A stretch of 64,000 nt of DNA from Flavobacterium tistrianum (GTDB lineage Bacteria > Bacteroidota > Bacteroidia > Flavobacteriales > Flavobacteriaceae): NCBI RefSeq assembly GCF_003254545.1, contig NZ_QJRH01000072.1:62001-126000 (forward strand), given 5' to 3'. The position numbers were made by a program, and so were the translations under genes. Every line of letters starts with the position of its first letter. Positions within the stretch are counted from its first letter, which is position 1. Shown here piece after piece: positions 8,112 through 16,889 of the stretch. The notes under the pieces were generated by a model. It was not told the origin of the DNA. It saw only the letters and a list, made by a program, of their open reading frames with translations, and did no database searches.

Positions 8112-9641
8112 ATGCAGGCAAAAATTAAAAAAGTAGAGTTAAGAAACCTTGAAATTGAGGACTATAGACAATTAAAGAAATCAATGATTGAATCGTATCC
8201 TGAAATGGCCGATTCATATTGGGGATCTGATGACATAGAAAGACTTCTTTCTATTTTTCCAGAAGGCCAGCTGGTGATTTTGGTTGACGGAAAGGTTGTT
8301 GGTTCTGCCCTATCTCTTATTGTTGATGAAAAGTTGGTAGAAAAAAGACATAACTATCAGCAAATTAGCGGAAACTATACTTTTTCTACTCACAATCCGA
8401 ATGCGGAAATTTTATACGGAATAGATGTTTTTATTCACCCGAATTATAGAGGCTTACGTTTAGGCCGCCGATTATACGATGCTAGAAAAGAACTTTGCGA
8501 ACAACTGAATTTAAAAGCAATTGTTTTTGCCGGAAGAATTCCAAACTATAGAGAACACGCCAAAAAATTGTCTCCAAAAGCGTATATAGAAAAAGTACGC
8601 ACCAAAGAACTGTACGATCCTGTTCTTTCTTTTCAGCTGAGCAATGATTTCCATGTTTTAAGAATCCTCAAAAATTATTTGGAAGGCGACGAAGAATCAA
8701 AAGAATTTGCTGTTTTATTGGAGTGGAACAATATTTACTATGATGATAGTCCAAAACTGATTAACGTTAAGAAAGAAATTATTCGTTTAGGATTGATTCA
8801 ATGGCAGATGCGTCCGCTAAATAATGTCGAAGCGCTTTTTGAGCAAGCCGAATTTTTCATTGATGCTGTTTCGGGTTATGGTTCTGATTTTGCTTTATTT
8901 CCAGAATTATTTACCGCACCTTTAATGGCCGATTACAATCATTTATCTGAAGCTGAAGCCATTCGAGAATTGGCTCGTCACACTGACCCAATTCGTAAGC
9001 GCTTTCAAGAATTTGCCATTTCATACAACATCAATATTATTACAGGAAGTATGCCTTATGTAGAAGGTGGAAATCTTTACAATGTTGGGTTCTTATGCAA
9101 AAGAGATGGAACTTCAGAAATGTATACCAAAATTCATATCACCCCGAACGAAGTTATACATTGGGGAATGAAAGGCGGATCTCAATTTAAAACCTTTGAT
9201 ACTGATTGTGGTAAAATCGGAATTCTAATCTGTTATGATGTTGAGTTTCCAGAACTTTCGAGACTTTTGGCAGATGAAGGAATGGATATTTTGTTTGTAC
9301 CATTTTTAACCGATACTCAAAATGGTTATACTCGTGTAAAACATTGTTCGCAGGCGCGCGCCATAGAAAATGAGTGTTATGTAGCCATAGCAGGTTGCGT
9401 TGGAAATCTTCCGAAAGTAAACAATATGGATATTCAATATGCGCAGTCTTCTGTATTTACGCCATCTGATTTTGCTTTTCCAAGTAATGGAATCAAAGCT
9501 GAAGCAACTCCAAACACAGAAATGACCCTTATTGTTGATGTTGATTTAACCTTACTAAAGGAACTTCATGAACATGGAAGCGTAAAAACATTAAAAGACA
9601 GAAGAACAGATCTTTACGAAATTAAAAAATTGAATTCATGA
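8112..9641 (+). CDS. GNAT acetyltransferase-nitrilase fusion protein
   Basis: Two domains in 509 residues. Residues ~5-215 are a GNAT N-acetyltransferase domain (IDVFIHPNYRGLRLGRRLYD is the acetyl-CoA-binding RxxGxG/R motif). Residues ~218-505 are a carbon-nitrogen hydrolase (nitrilase superfamily) with the full catalytic triad: Glu265 (FPELF), Lys340 (TKIHITPNE) and Cys374 (LICYDVEFPE). The same pairing is known in many bacteria but its substrate is, to my knowledge, not established. It probably acts on a small amide or amine, acetylating and hydrolysing sequentially. The protein is soluble. The stop overlaps the next gene (ATGA), so the two are translationally coupled; the promoter at 8064-8095 serves both. 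Confidence 0.88.
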   Translation: MQAKIKKVELRNLEIEDYRQLKKSMIESYPEMADSYWGSDDIERLLSIFPEGQLVILVDGKVVGSALSLIVDEKLVEKRHNYQQISGNYTFSTHNPNAEILYGIDVFIHPNYRGLRLGRRLYDARKELCEQLNLKAIVFAGRIPNYREHAKKLSPKAYIEKVRTKELYDPVLSFQLSNDFHVLRILKNYLEGDEESKEFAVLLEWNNIYYDDSPKLINVKKEIIRLGLIQWQMRPLNNVEALFEQAEFFIDAVSGYGSDFALFPELFTAPLMADYNHLSEAEAIRELARHTDPIRKRFQEFAISYNINIITGSMPYVEGGNLYNVGFLCKRDGTSEMYTKIHITPNEVIHWGMKGGSQFKTFDTDCGKIGILICYDVEFPELSRLLADEGMDILFVPFLTDTQNGYTRVKHCSQARAIENECYVAIAGCVGNLPKVNNMDIQYAQSSVFTPSDFAFPSNGIKAEATPNTEMTLIVDVDLTLLKELHEHGSVKTLKDRRTDLYEIKKLNS

Positions 9642-9985
9642 AAACATGCCTCGAATGTTCTGCTAAAATTTTCGGCCGAGAAGACAAGAAATTCTGCTCA
9701 GATAGCTGTCGCAATGCCTACAATAACAAAATAAATAAAGATAGTACGAATTTCATGCGAAATATAAACAACAAGTTACGCAAAAATTACCGTATTTTGG
9801 CAGAGTTAAATGTAGACGGAAAATCGAAAGCTTCTCGAGACAAATTATTAACAAAAGGTTTTGATTTTGAGTTCTTTACAAACATTTTACAGACCAAGAC
9901 AGGAAATACATATTATTTCTTGTATGACCAAGGCTACCGTTCCTTGGACAATGATTATTTTATGCTTGTTAAAAAAGAAATATAG
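9638..9985 (+). CDS. Small zinc-ribbon protein (115 aa)
   Basis: The N-terminus carries C4-x2-C7-x12-C20-x3-C24, with FCSDSCRNAYNNK as the second knuckle. This resembles the small DUF2116-type zinc ribbons that bind nucleic acid or act as adaptor proteins. Residues 40-115 are basic and mixed alpha/beta with no recognisable enzyme motif. It overlaps the GNAT-nitrilase stop by four bases (ATGA), and the M28 peptidase starts 16 nt later, so all three are probably one operon. Function unknown. Confidence 0.72.
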   Translation: MKTCLECSAKIFGREDKKFCSDSCRNAYNNKINKDSTNFMRNINNKLRKNYRILAELNVDGKSKASRDKLLTKGFDFEFFTNILQTKTGNTYYFLYDQGYRSLDNDYFMLVKKEI

Positions 9986-10001
9986 TTAGTATTTATTCAC
10001 C

Positions 10002-12395
10002 ATGAGAAAAAACCCCACCTCAATTCTAGCCATTGTCTGCGTCTTAGCTATACTTGGCATTATATACGCCACGATGATGCCGCAAGGAATCTCTAAGGAC
10101 GAAGAAGCGCTTGCTGAATTTTCGACCGAAAGAGCTTTTAACCAGGTTGAGATTATAGCACAGAAACCCCACTATGTCGGATCGACCAATCACGAACTGG
10201 TTGCAAATTATCTTAAACTAGAATTAAACAGAATCGGATTAGAGACGAGTGTTCAGGAAGGTTTTACTCTAAATGATAAAGGTCTTTTGGTAAAGTCAAA
10301 AAATATTTTGGCTCGAATTAAAGGAACAAATAATACAAAAGCGCTTTTACTTCTTTCTCATTATGACAGTGCGCCACACTCTTTCTCAAAAGGTGCAAGC
10401 GACGATGCTTCTGGAGTTGCAACAATTTTAGAAGGTGTACGTGCCTTTTTATACTCAAAACATCCTCAAAAAAACGATATTATCATATTATTCTCTGATG
10501 CCGAAGAATTAGGATTAAACGGTGCTGCTTTATTCGTAAACAAACATCCTTGGGCAAAAGACGTTGGTTTGGTTTTAAACTTTGAAGCAAGAGGAACTTC
10601 TGGTCCAAGCTATATGCTAATGGAAACCAACAAAGGGAATCAAGCTTTGGTGGAGGAGTTTACTAAAGCAAAACCTTCTCATCCTGTTTCAAATTCTCTG
10701 ATGTACAGCATTTACAAAATGCTTCCAAATGATACTGATCTAACCGTATTTAGAGAACAAGGAAATATTCAGGGATTCAATTTTGCTTTTATCGATGGGC
10801 ATTTCAACTATCACACGCAGCAAGATGATATTCAGCATTTAAACAAAACTACATTAGCACATCAAGGCACTTACATCATGCCTTTGCTGAAATACTTTAC
10901 AAACATTGATTTAAATCAGACAGAATCTACAGAAGATAATGTTTATTTCAGTGCTCCTTTTACCTTCATTAGTTATCCGTTTACATGGGTAATGCCAATG
11001 ACACTGATTGCTTTTGGATTATTGGTTTTATTCATTTTTGTTGGAAAAGTAAAAAGAATTATCACATTCACAGAAATATTCAAAGGTTTTGTTCCGCTTT
11101 TAGGATCTATTATAATTGCGGGATTGGTTACATTTTTAGGTTGGAAACTTATTCTGGAAATTTATCCGCAGTACTCTGATCTCCTAAACGGTTTTACTTA
11201 TAATGGTCATGCTTATATTGGAGCTTTTGTTACGCTAAGCATTGCTATTTGCTTTGCTTTCTACCATCATTTTTCTGAAGGGAAAACTACCATGAACCAT
11301 TTTGTGGCACCTTTGCTGCTTTGGATTATCATTAATGCATTTTTAGCCAATAGCTTAACAGGAGCTGGCTTTTTAATTATTCCTGTATATTTTGGAATAT
11401 TATTATTCGGAATATTTATATTTACACAACATTACAGTTTAGGAATGAATTTACTTTTCAGCATTCCTGCTTTAGCTATTGTTGCGCCTTTTATAGTAAT
11501 GTTTCCAATTGGACTTGGACTTAAAATCTTGTACGGAAGTGCTATTTTGACTGTTTTATTATTTGGATTATTACTTCCAATATTTGGAGCTTTTGCTAAA
11601 AAAGGAGCTTGGATTGTGGTTTTCTTTATCACTTCTATTTCATTTTTCGTTTACGCAGGATATAACTCTGGTTACGAATACGGCAAAGCCAAATCAAACA
11701 GCTTATTATATGTTTATAACGCTGATAACAATTCTGCTGTTTGGACTACTTATGATACGAATTTGGATGAATGGACGAAATCTTATTTAGGCGAGAAAAA
11801 CCAAAAAGCAGTTGGATTAAATACGCTACCGCTAACGAGCAAATACAATACAACCTTTACTTATAGTGCTATTGCACCGGTTGTTGATGTGCCAAAACCT
11901 ACAATTCAGTTTTTAAGAGATAGCGTTATTGGAAATAATAGATATTTGAAAATTAAAATTACTCCGAATAGAAAAGTAAATCGTTACGACATCTTTGCCA
12001 ATCCAAAAATGACTTTTTACAACTTTAAGGCAAATGGAGTTGCTACTTCAGGAGAAAAAACAAATCGTCTTGAGCGAGAAGGTTCAAAAATATTATGTTA
12101 CTATGTTGTAGGCAATGAACCGCTTGAAATGGATTTCTATATTAACAAATCGACTGTTTTTGATATGGATTTAATTGAAAGTTCTTTCGATTTAATGAGC
12201 AATCCGCTATTAAATGTTAAACCAAGAGAGAACTGGATGATGCCAACGCCGTTTGTATTGAATGATGCTGTTATGATTCAGCAGAAAATCAAACGATACA
12301 CACCGCCAGTAAAACCAATTGAGCCTGTTGTTCCAGTAGATAGCTTAGCTGTTCCAAAAGACAGTATCAAACCTGTGACACAGCCGCAACCTTAA
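10002..12395 (+). CDS. Membrane-anchored M28-family zinc peptidase
   Basis: 797 residues: an N-terminal membrane anchor (about 9-26), then an M28 aminopeptidase-like domain with two-zinc ligands His120 and Asp122 (SHYDS), Asp134 (GASDDASG), Glu168/169 (DAEELG) and a late His271 (NYHTQQDD). Roughly eight to nine transmembrane helices follow (about 330-560), then a beta-rich C-terminal domain (580-790) and a Pro-rich tail. The order matches the Pff1/vacuolar-type M28 membrane peptidases. The catalytic domain probably faces the periplasm and trims peptides or proteins. Length fits that subfamily. Confidence 0.85.
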   Translation: MRKNPTSILAIVCVLAILGIIYATMMPQGISKDEEALAEFSTERAFNQVEIIAQKPHYVGSTNHELVANYLKLELNRIGLETSVQEGFTLNDKGLLVKSKNILARIKGTNNTKALLLLSHYDSAPHSFSKGASDDASGVATILEGVRAFLYSKHPQKNDIIILFSDAEELGLNGAALFVNKHPWAKDVGLVLNFEARGTSGPSYMLMETNKGNQALVEEFTKAKPSHPVSNSLMYSIYKMLPNDTDLTVFREQGNIQGFNFAFIDGHFNYHTQQDDIQHLNKTTLAHQGTYIMPLLKYFTNIDLNQTESTEDNVYFSAPFTFISYPFTWVMPMTLIAFGLLVLFIFVGKVKRIITFTEIFKGFVPLLGSIIIAGLVTFLGWKLILEIYPQYSDLLNGFTYNGHAYIGAFVTLSIAICFAFYHHFSEGKTTMNHFVAPLLLWIIINAFLANSLTGAGFLIIPVYFGILLFGIFIFTQHYSLGMNLLFSIPALAIVAPFIVMFPIGLGLKILYGSAILTVLLFGLLLPIFGAFAKKGAWIVVFFITSISFFVYAGYNSGYEYGKAKSNSLLYVYNADNNSAVWTTYDTNLDEWTKSYLGEKNQKAVGLNTLPLTSKYNTTFTYSAIAPVVDVPKPTIQFLRDSVIGNNRYLKIKITPNRKVNRYDIFANPKMTFYNFKANGVATSGEKTNRLEREGSKILCYYVVGNEPLEMDFYINKSTVFDMDLIESSFDLMSNPLLNVKPRENWMMPTPFVLNDAVMIQQKIKRYTPPVKPIEPVVPVDSLAVPKDSIKPVTQPQP

Positions 12396-12417
12396 TAAAA
12401 TACTAAAAACTAATGCT

Positions 12418-12837
12418 ATGGCAACAAATATTTCTACAATTGTTTTGAATGCCCCAGTTAAAAAAGTCTGGAATGTATTGACAAAATCAGAATTAGTCAA
12501 ACAATGGCAATATGGAAGTGATTTAATTACTGATTGGAAAATCGGCAATGAAATACGATTTAGAAATGAATGGGAAGGCCAGGTTTTTGAGCAATGGGGA
12601 ACCGTTTTAGAAGTTGTTCCAAATCAGAAAATTAAATATTCTTTGTTTTTTCCGAGACCAGGATTAGAAGATAAACCAGAGAATTATTTCATAATGAGTT
12701 ATGTTTTAACTGAAGAAGATCAAAATACAAAACTCGAAATAATTCAGGAAGATAATCGTCCGGGCGCAGTTCAGGAAGAACCGAAGGGAGAGGAAAATCC
12801 AATTCTGCAAGCATTAAAAGCTGTAGTGGAAGCTTAA
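12418..12837 (+). CDS. SRPBCC (AHSA1-like) domain protein
   Basis: A 139-residue START-like helix-grip protein. It opens with TIVLNAPVKKVWNVLTKSELVKQW and continues with WKIGNEIRF and VLTEEDQNTKLEI, the pattern of the AHSA1/SRPBCC family, which binds hydrophobic ligands or serves as co-chaperone. The ligand cannot be deduced. It begins 22 nt after the M28 peptidase and may be the last gene of that operon; a terminator with flanking repeat arms follows at 12841-12952. Confidence 0.82.
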   Translation: MATNISTIVLNAPVKKVWNVLTKSELVKQWQYGSDLITDWKIGNEIRFRNEWEGQVFEQWGTVLEVVPNQKIKYSLFFPRPGLEDKPENYFIMSYVLTEEDQNTKLEIIQEDNRPGAVQEEPKGEENPILQALKAVVEA

Positions 12838-12840
12838 ATT

Positions 12841-12952
12841 TAGGTTCAAAGAAACAAAGGTAAAGATTAAAAAAGCGCTATTCTATAGTGCTTTTTGTTT
12901 TTTAGATATGTTGAGAAACCTTTGAGCCTGTGTTTCTTTGAACCTTTGAACC
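12841..12952. repeat. Inverted-repeat element around a terminator
   Basis: Left arm 12841-12861 (TAGGTTCAAAGAAACAAAGG...) and right arm 12916-12952 (ending TTTCTTTGAACCTTTGAACC) are imperfect reverse complements. Between them lies a terminator at 12869-12897 (AGCGCTAT / ATAGTGCT stem with A- and T-runs). Similar GGTTCAAAG-type arms occur at 24948-24982/25607-25643, 47400-47525 and 56781-56849. The rest of the 429-nt gap (12953-13181) holds no gene that I can support. Confidence 0.75.
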
Positions 12953-13181
12953 AAAAAATTAGCATGCACATTCTATTTTTAAACCCTACTTCACTCATTT
13001 CGAACCTTCAATTACAAAAATCAATCTTTCACTATTCGAAGCATTACAACCTACAATGGCAAACACCAGAATTCAATACAAGAGCTATTAAATTCTAAAA
13101 CAGAATGGGCGCAAAAGGAAAAGACAAAGTGAGATTTACGTTAACTTTGTAACGAAAGAATATCTCTGTGACTTTTAATCT

Positions 13182-13238
13182 GACAAAGTCGCCAAAACGC
13201 TAAGTTTAATTTTCTTTGCGACTCTGCGACTTTGCGAG
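13182..13238. repeat. Inverted repeat of GCAAAG/GCGACT units
   Basis: GACAAAGTCGCCAAAACGCTAAG (13182-13204) is an imperfect reverse complement of the CTTTGCGACTCTGCGACTTTGCGAG stretch at 13214-13238. The same unit recurs at 53001-53065. A TTG at 13216 inside the repeat gives a false upstream extension of the next gene. Confidence 0.65.
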
Positions 13239-13266
13239 ATTATTACTTAAAGCAACCTTAAAAGAA

Positions 13267-14082
13267 ATGAAGAAAATAAGTATACTTGGCTGTGGTTGGC
13301 TAGGACTTCCTTTAGCAAAAAACTTAACTGCAAAAGGAAATTCGGTAAACGGATCAACAACTTCGGAAGACAAACTTTCTATTTTGAAAGATGCGGGAAT
13401 AAATCCGTTTTTAGTGACGGTTGAAAGCGAAAGTGTTTCTGAAAACATTACCGATTTTTTAGCCGAAAGCGAAATCTTAATTATAGATATTCCGCCAAAA
13501 CTGAGAACAGTTGACCCAAGTTCTGAAAAGAAAGCATTTGTAGAAAAAATCAAGAATTTAATTCCGTTTATAGAAAAATCAACAATTAAAAAGGTTCTTT
13601 TTGTAAGTTCCACTTCTGTTTATGGTGATGATAATGGCTTTATAACAGAAGAAACTATTCCGAATCCAGACACCGAAAGTGGTAAGCAGTTACTTGTAGC
13701 AGAAAATCTCCTTCAAGAAAATCAAAACTTCCAAACCACAACCCTCCGTTTCGGCGGATTAATTGGTGAAGATCGTCATCCTGTTAAGTTTTTAGCTGGG
13801 AAAGAAAACATTGAAAATCCAGATGCTCCCGTTAATCTTATTCATAAAAACGATTGTATTGGCGTTATTGGAGCCATCATAAGTCAATCTAAATGGAACG
13901 CAGTTTTTAATGCCGTTGCGCCTTTTCACCCGACAAGAGAAGAATATTACACTTCAAAAGCAGTTGAAATGGATTTGGCTTTACCAAAATTCAGTTCACA
14001 ACAATCTAATATTAAAAAGGTTATTTCGAGTAAAAAAATTGAAAACAATCTAAACTATCAATTCAAGCTGGAGAATTATTAA
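13267..14082 (+). CDS. NAD-dependent epimerase/dehydratase-like (SDR) protein
   Basis: Starting at ATG 13267 the product is 271 residues. The N-terminal Rossmann fingerprint is ILGCGWLGLPLAKN (Gly8, Gly10, Gly13), then VLFVSSTSVYGD, where Ser/Tyr of the SDR active site would lie, and TLRFGGLIGEDRHPVKFLAG. This is the layout of atypical or extended short-chain dehydrogenases (YeeZ-like), which use NAD(P) on nucleotide-sugar or similar substrates. The canonical YxxxK lysine is not obvious, so catalysis may differ or be lost. A repeat element precedes the gene. Confidence 0.75.
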   Translation: MKKISILGCGWLGLPLAKNLTAKGNSVNGSTTSEDKLSILKDAGINPFLVTVESESVSENITDFLAESEILIIDIPPKLRTVDPSSEKKAFVEKIKNLIPFIEKSTIKKVLFVSSTSVYGDDNGFITEETIPNPDTESGKQLLVAENLLQENQNFQTTTLRFGGLIGEDRHPVKFLAGKENIENPDAPVNLIHKNDCIGVIGAIISQSKWNAVFNAVAPFHPTREEYYTSKAVEMDLALPKFSSQQSNIKKVISSKKIENNLNYQFKLENY

Positions 14083-14095
14083 AAAAACTTTGCGA

Positions 14096-14139
14096 ACTTT
14101 GCGTATCCCGATAGCTATAGGATTGCACCTTTGCGGTTA
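14096..14139. repeat. Short GCAAAG-family repeat with GATAGCTAT core
   Basis: ACTTTGCGAACTTTGCG, then CCCGATAGCTATAGG, then CACCTTTGCGGTTAA. The CCGATAGCTAT core recurs at about 59830-59850. It fills the short gap between the SDR and ogt genes. Confidence 0.5.
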
Positions 14140-14146
14140 AAAAATT

Positions 14147-14635
14147 ATGGAAACAGTTTATATCAATTCGCCTTTAGGAATCACCAAAATAATTGGAGAC
14201 GAAAATGGTATTGCCGTAATTTCTGTTTCTGATGTTGGAACAAATGATGTTTCTAAGGAAATTCCAGATGTTTTAAAAGATGCCGTTTTGCAGCTAAATG
14301 AATATTTTGAAGGCAAAAGAACCGATTTTGACCTAAAACTGAATCCGCAAGGAACCGAATTTCAGCAGAAAGTCTGGAAATCTCTTCTTGAAATTCCGTA
14401 CGGTAAAACGGTAAGCTACATGGATCAGACTAAAAAATTGGGTGATATAAAAGCAATTCGCGCTGTAGCTTCGGCAAATGGAAAAAATCCGCTTTGGATT
14501 GTTGTTCCTTGCCATCGCGTTATTGGCACAAACGGATCTTTAACCGGTTACGCTGGCGGACTATCGCGCAAAAAATGGCTTTTGGAACATGAATCTCCAT
14601 CTGCACAACAAAGCTTGTTTTTAGTTTGTAATTAA
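14147..14635 (+). CDS. ogt: Methylated-DNA-[protein]-cysteine S-methyltransferase
   Basis: A 162-residue suicide repair enzyme that removes alkyl groups from O6-alkylguanine in DNA onto its own cysteine. The active site IVVPCHRVIG is intact (Cys122), preceded by FQQKVWKSLLEIPYGKTVSY with the helix-turn-helix that enters the minor groove, and followed by TGYAGGLSRKKWLLEHE. Length is typical of the single-domain Ogt type without an Ada regulatory domain. It sits just upstream of a DEDDy exonuclease and an AlkZ-like protein on the same strand, which suggests a DNA-repair neighbourhood. Confidence 0.92.
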   Translation: METVYINSPLGITKIIGDENGIAVISVSDVGTNDVSKEIPDVLKDAVLQLNEYFEGKRTDFDLKLNPQGTEFQQKVWKSLLEIPYGKTVSYMDQTKKLGDIKAIRAVASANGKNPLWIVVPCHRVIGTNGSLTGYAGGLSRKKWLLEHESPSAQQSLFLVCN

Positions 14636-14722
14636 AAAAGCAGGATAATTCATTCAATTTTTATTTACGATAGATTAAAAATCTAAATTTGTGTACATTT
14701 ATACAGAATAAAAAATTAGTTC

Positions 14723-14740
14723 AATTCGTGAATTCGTGGC
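14723..14740 (+). repeat. AATTCGTG repeat copy
   Basis: AATTCGTGAATTCGTGGC, just before the exonuclease ATG; the same sequence as at 1665-1682 and in the inverted pair at 50456-50597. Confidence 0.65.
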
Positions 14741-14749
14741 AAAAAAAAT

Positions 14750-15463
14750 ATGATTGAAAAGATAAACCTAAATAACATTCTCTTTCTCGATATAGAAACC
14801 GTTCCCGAAGAAGAAAACTTCAATTCGCTTGACGCGGAAATGCAATCACTTTGGGATTTAAAAACACAATATCAGCGAAAAGATGAATTTACACCTGAAG
14901 AATTTTACGAACGCGCCGGAATTTGGGCCGAATTTGGAAAGATAATATGTATTTCGGTTGGTTTTTTTACCATCAAAGGAGATGTTCGCAATTTTAGAGT
15001 GACATCATTTTTTGGTGATGAAAAGAAAATCCTAAAAGACTTTTCGAATCTGATCAACAATCATTTTAATCAGCCTCAGCATTTGCTCTGCGGACATAAT
15101 TCGAAAGAATTTGATATTCCGTTTATTGCCCGAAGAATGATCATCAACCAAATGCCCATTCCAGACAAATTGAATTTATTTGGCAAAAAACCTTGGGAAA
15201 TCCCACATTTGGACACTTTGGAATTATGGAAGTTTGGCGATTATAAGCATTATACTTCTTTAAAACTATTGACTAAAATCTTAGGAGTTCCTTCTCCAAA
15301 AGGCGATATTGACGGAAGCCAAGTTGCTCACGTATATTATGTTGAAAAAGATATTGACAGAATCATTACGTATTGCGAAAAAGACACCATTGCGGTAGCG
15401 CAGATTTTCTTGCGTTTACGTCGAGAAGATCTATTGATTGATGACGAACTAATTCATGTATAA
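14750..15463 (+). CDS. Predicted DEDDy 3'-5' exonuclease (PolB-like)
   Basis: The 237-residue protein is an RNase H-like exonuclease domain without a polymerase. Exo I is LFLDIETVPEE (Asp14, Glu16), exo II is the CGHNSKEFDIPFI region, and exo III is YCEKDTIAVAQIF, with Tyr and Asp four residues apart as in the DEDDy subgroup. Two divalent metals would be bound. Family members are annotated as PolB-like 3'-5' exonucleases and are thought to proofread or trim DNA. It stands between ogt and an AlkZ-like gene; the spacers of 114 and 68 nt allow but do not prove co-transcription. Confidence 0.85.
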   Translation: MIEKINLNNILFLDIETVPEEENFNSLDAEMQSLWDLKTQYQRKDEFTPEEFYERAGIWAEFGKIICISVGFFTIKGDVRNFRVTSFFGDEKKILKDFSNLINNHFNQPQHLLCGHNSKEFDIPFIARRMIINQMPIPDKLNLFGKKPWEIPHLDTLELWKFGDYKHYTSLKLLTKILGVPSPKGDIDGSQVAHVYYVEKDIDRIITYCEKDTIAVAQIFLRLRREDLLIDDELIHV

Positions 15464-15531
15464 CTCTAGGTCAAAGGGTCTAAGTTGCAAAGGGACAAAG
15501 ATTTTTAACTTATAATCTTTAATTTTTTTAA

Positions 15532-16605
15532 ATGATTCATTCCGAAATTTCACATTATCGTATGGCTTCTCAGAAGCTTTATCAGGAAAATCAATGTTCT
15601 CCTCAGGAAATTGTACAGCATTTTGGTGCTATGCAGGCTCAGGATTATGCCATGGCAAAATGGGCAATTGGTTCGCGCTGCAATTCCTCTGAAAAAGAAA
15701 TTGAAGAAGCCGTTAATTCGGGAAAAATAATTCGAACTCACATTCTTCGTCCAACTTGGCATTTTGTTTCTGCTGATGATATTTATTGGATGCTCGATCT
15801 TTCTGCTCCGCAAGTAAAACGCTTTACAGCTTCTGCAGCGAAAAAATTTGGCTATGATGAGAAAAAGTTAAATCAAACTAATGCAGCCATTGAGAAATTA
15901 TTGTCTGGAAATAATCATTTGACTCGAGACGAAATTATGCAGGAACTTGGCATAAAAAAAACTTCTAGTGAAGACTTTTTGAGTGCTGCCATTATGATGA
16001 ATGCAGAATTGGATGGTTTGGTTTGTAATGGACGAATGAAAGGCAAACAAATTACGTATGCTTTACTTGAAGAAAGAGTTTCTAAACCAAAAACTAAATT
16101 ATCAAAAGAAGAAAGTTTAGCCAAACTCGCTCAACGCTATTTTGAGAGTCACGGACCGGCAACTTTACTAGATTTTTCGTGGTGGTCTGGTTTTGCGCCT
16201 ACTTTTTGCAAAAATGCAATTAATGCAATTGAGTTGCAATTAAACTCTATTACCATTGATAATCAGACTTATTTGTTCTCCAAAAAACGTTCAATCGAGG
16301 ATAACTTTCGCGAAAGCGTACATTTTCTTCCAGCATTCGACGAAATCTTAATTTCATATAAAACGCGTGAAGTTTCGTTTTCAGGAGATCATCAATCGAA
16401 AACTTTTACCAATAATGGCATTTTTAAACCTGTTATTTTAGAAAATGGAAAAGTAATCGGAATCTGGAAACGAACCATTAAAAAAGATCATGTAAAAATT
16501 GAAACGGAGTTTTTTAATGAAACTGAAAGTTCGAAAAAAGAGATTCTGTTTGAAGGAATCAAAACTTTTGAAACCTATTTGGAAACCAAAGTTGTGATTG
16601 GATAA
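15532..16605 (+). CDS. AlkZ/YcaQ-like winged-helix DNA glycosylase
   Basis: The 357-residue product belongs to the HTH_42 (DUF1006) family with three winged-helix folds. The catalytic QxQ/D motif of AlkZ proteins is visible as MQAQDY (Gln35, Gln37), followed by IIRTHILRPTWHFV, the other family hallmark. Characterised relatives (AlkZ in Streptomyces, YcaQ in E. coli) unhook interstrand crosslinks or remove bulky alkylated bases. Length and N-terminus are normal. With ogt and the exonuclease upstream it fits alkylation repair. It could also belong to the less studied AlkX/AlkZ-like branch. Confidence 0.8.
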   Translation: MIHSEISHYRMASQKLYQENQCSPQEIVQHFGAMQAQDYAMAKWAIGSRCNSSEKEIEEAVNSGKIIRTHILRPTWHFVSADDIYWMLDLSAPQVKRFTASAAKKFGYDEKKLNQTNAAIEKLLSGNNHLTRDEIMQELGIKKTSSEDFLSAAIMMNAELDGLVCNGRMKGKQITYALLEERVSKPKTKLSKEESLAKLAQRYFESHGPATLLDFSWWSGFAPTFCKNAINAIELQLNSITIDNQTYLFSKKRSIEDNFRESVHFLPAFDEILISYKTREVSFSGDHQSKTFTNNGIFKPVILENGKVIGIWKRTIKKDHVKIETEFFNETESSKKEILFEGIKTFETYLETKVVIG

Positions 16606-16631
16606 TTAATTTTTCAAAATAGATAATTAGA

Positions 16632-16807
16632 TTTCGCCCCGCTGGGGCTTTTCAATTTATAGCTGAATGATTTCTATAAATATTTAGCTCTTCCAGAGCT
16701 TTTTCATTTGCATATAATTTTGTTTTATAACGTTTAATAGCTCTGGAAGAGCTAAATATCTATAGCAAATGAAATTTCCCATTTCAAAAAGCTCCAGCGG
16801 AGCGACA
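16632..16807. repeat. Inverted pair of ~75-bp REP-like elements
   Basis: Two copies face each other. Left: CGCCCCGCTGGGGCTTTT (16635-16652) then CTATAAATATTTAGCTCTTC plus CAGAGCT (16674-16700). Right, on the other strand: CTCCGCTGGAGCTTTTT (16787-16805) and CTATAGATATTTAGCTCTTC plus CAGAGCT (16739-16765). Each copy has two small hairpins in the same order. The pair resembles REP doublets mobilised by RAYT transposases, one of which is encoded at 36762-37196. Almost the whole gap 16606-16889 is this element. Confidence 0.75.
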
Positions 16808-16889
16808 CACAAACTCAAATTCCCGTCTCTTACATAAAATATTTATGCATTTTATTGCTAAATAATTACATTTACAAAAAAATGTAATT

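Noticed and set aside
10985-11790. Several 60-75-aa frames inside the M28 peptidase gene
   Set aside because: All overlap the peptidase membrane helices in other frames; no independent support.
12895-13098. 67-aa reading frame between the SRPBCC and SDR genes
   Set aside because: It runs through the right repeat arm, has a Cys/Phe/Leu-rich composition not seen in real proteins here, no promoter or RBS, and no recognisable family.
12841-13238. Short GCAAAG/GGTTCAAAG units considered as a CRISPR array
   Set aside because: Units are short, degenerate, in inverted not direct order and have no constant-length spacers; no cas gene is present.
13216-13266. TTG start giving a longer SDR protein
   Set aside because: It lies inside a GCGACT repeat; the Rossmann fold starts at ATG 13267.
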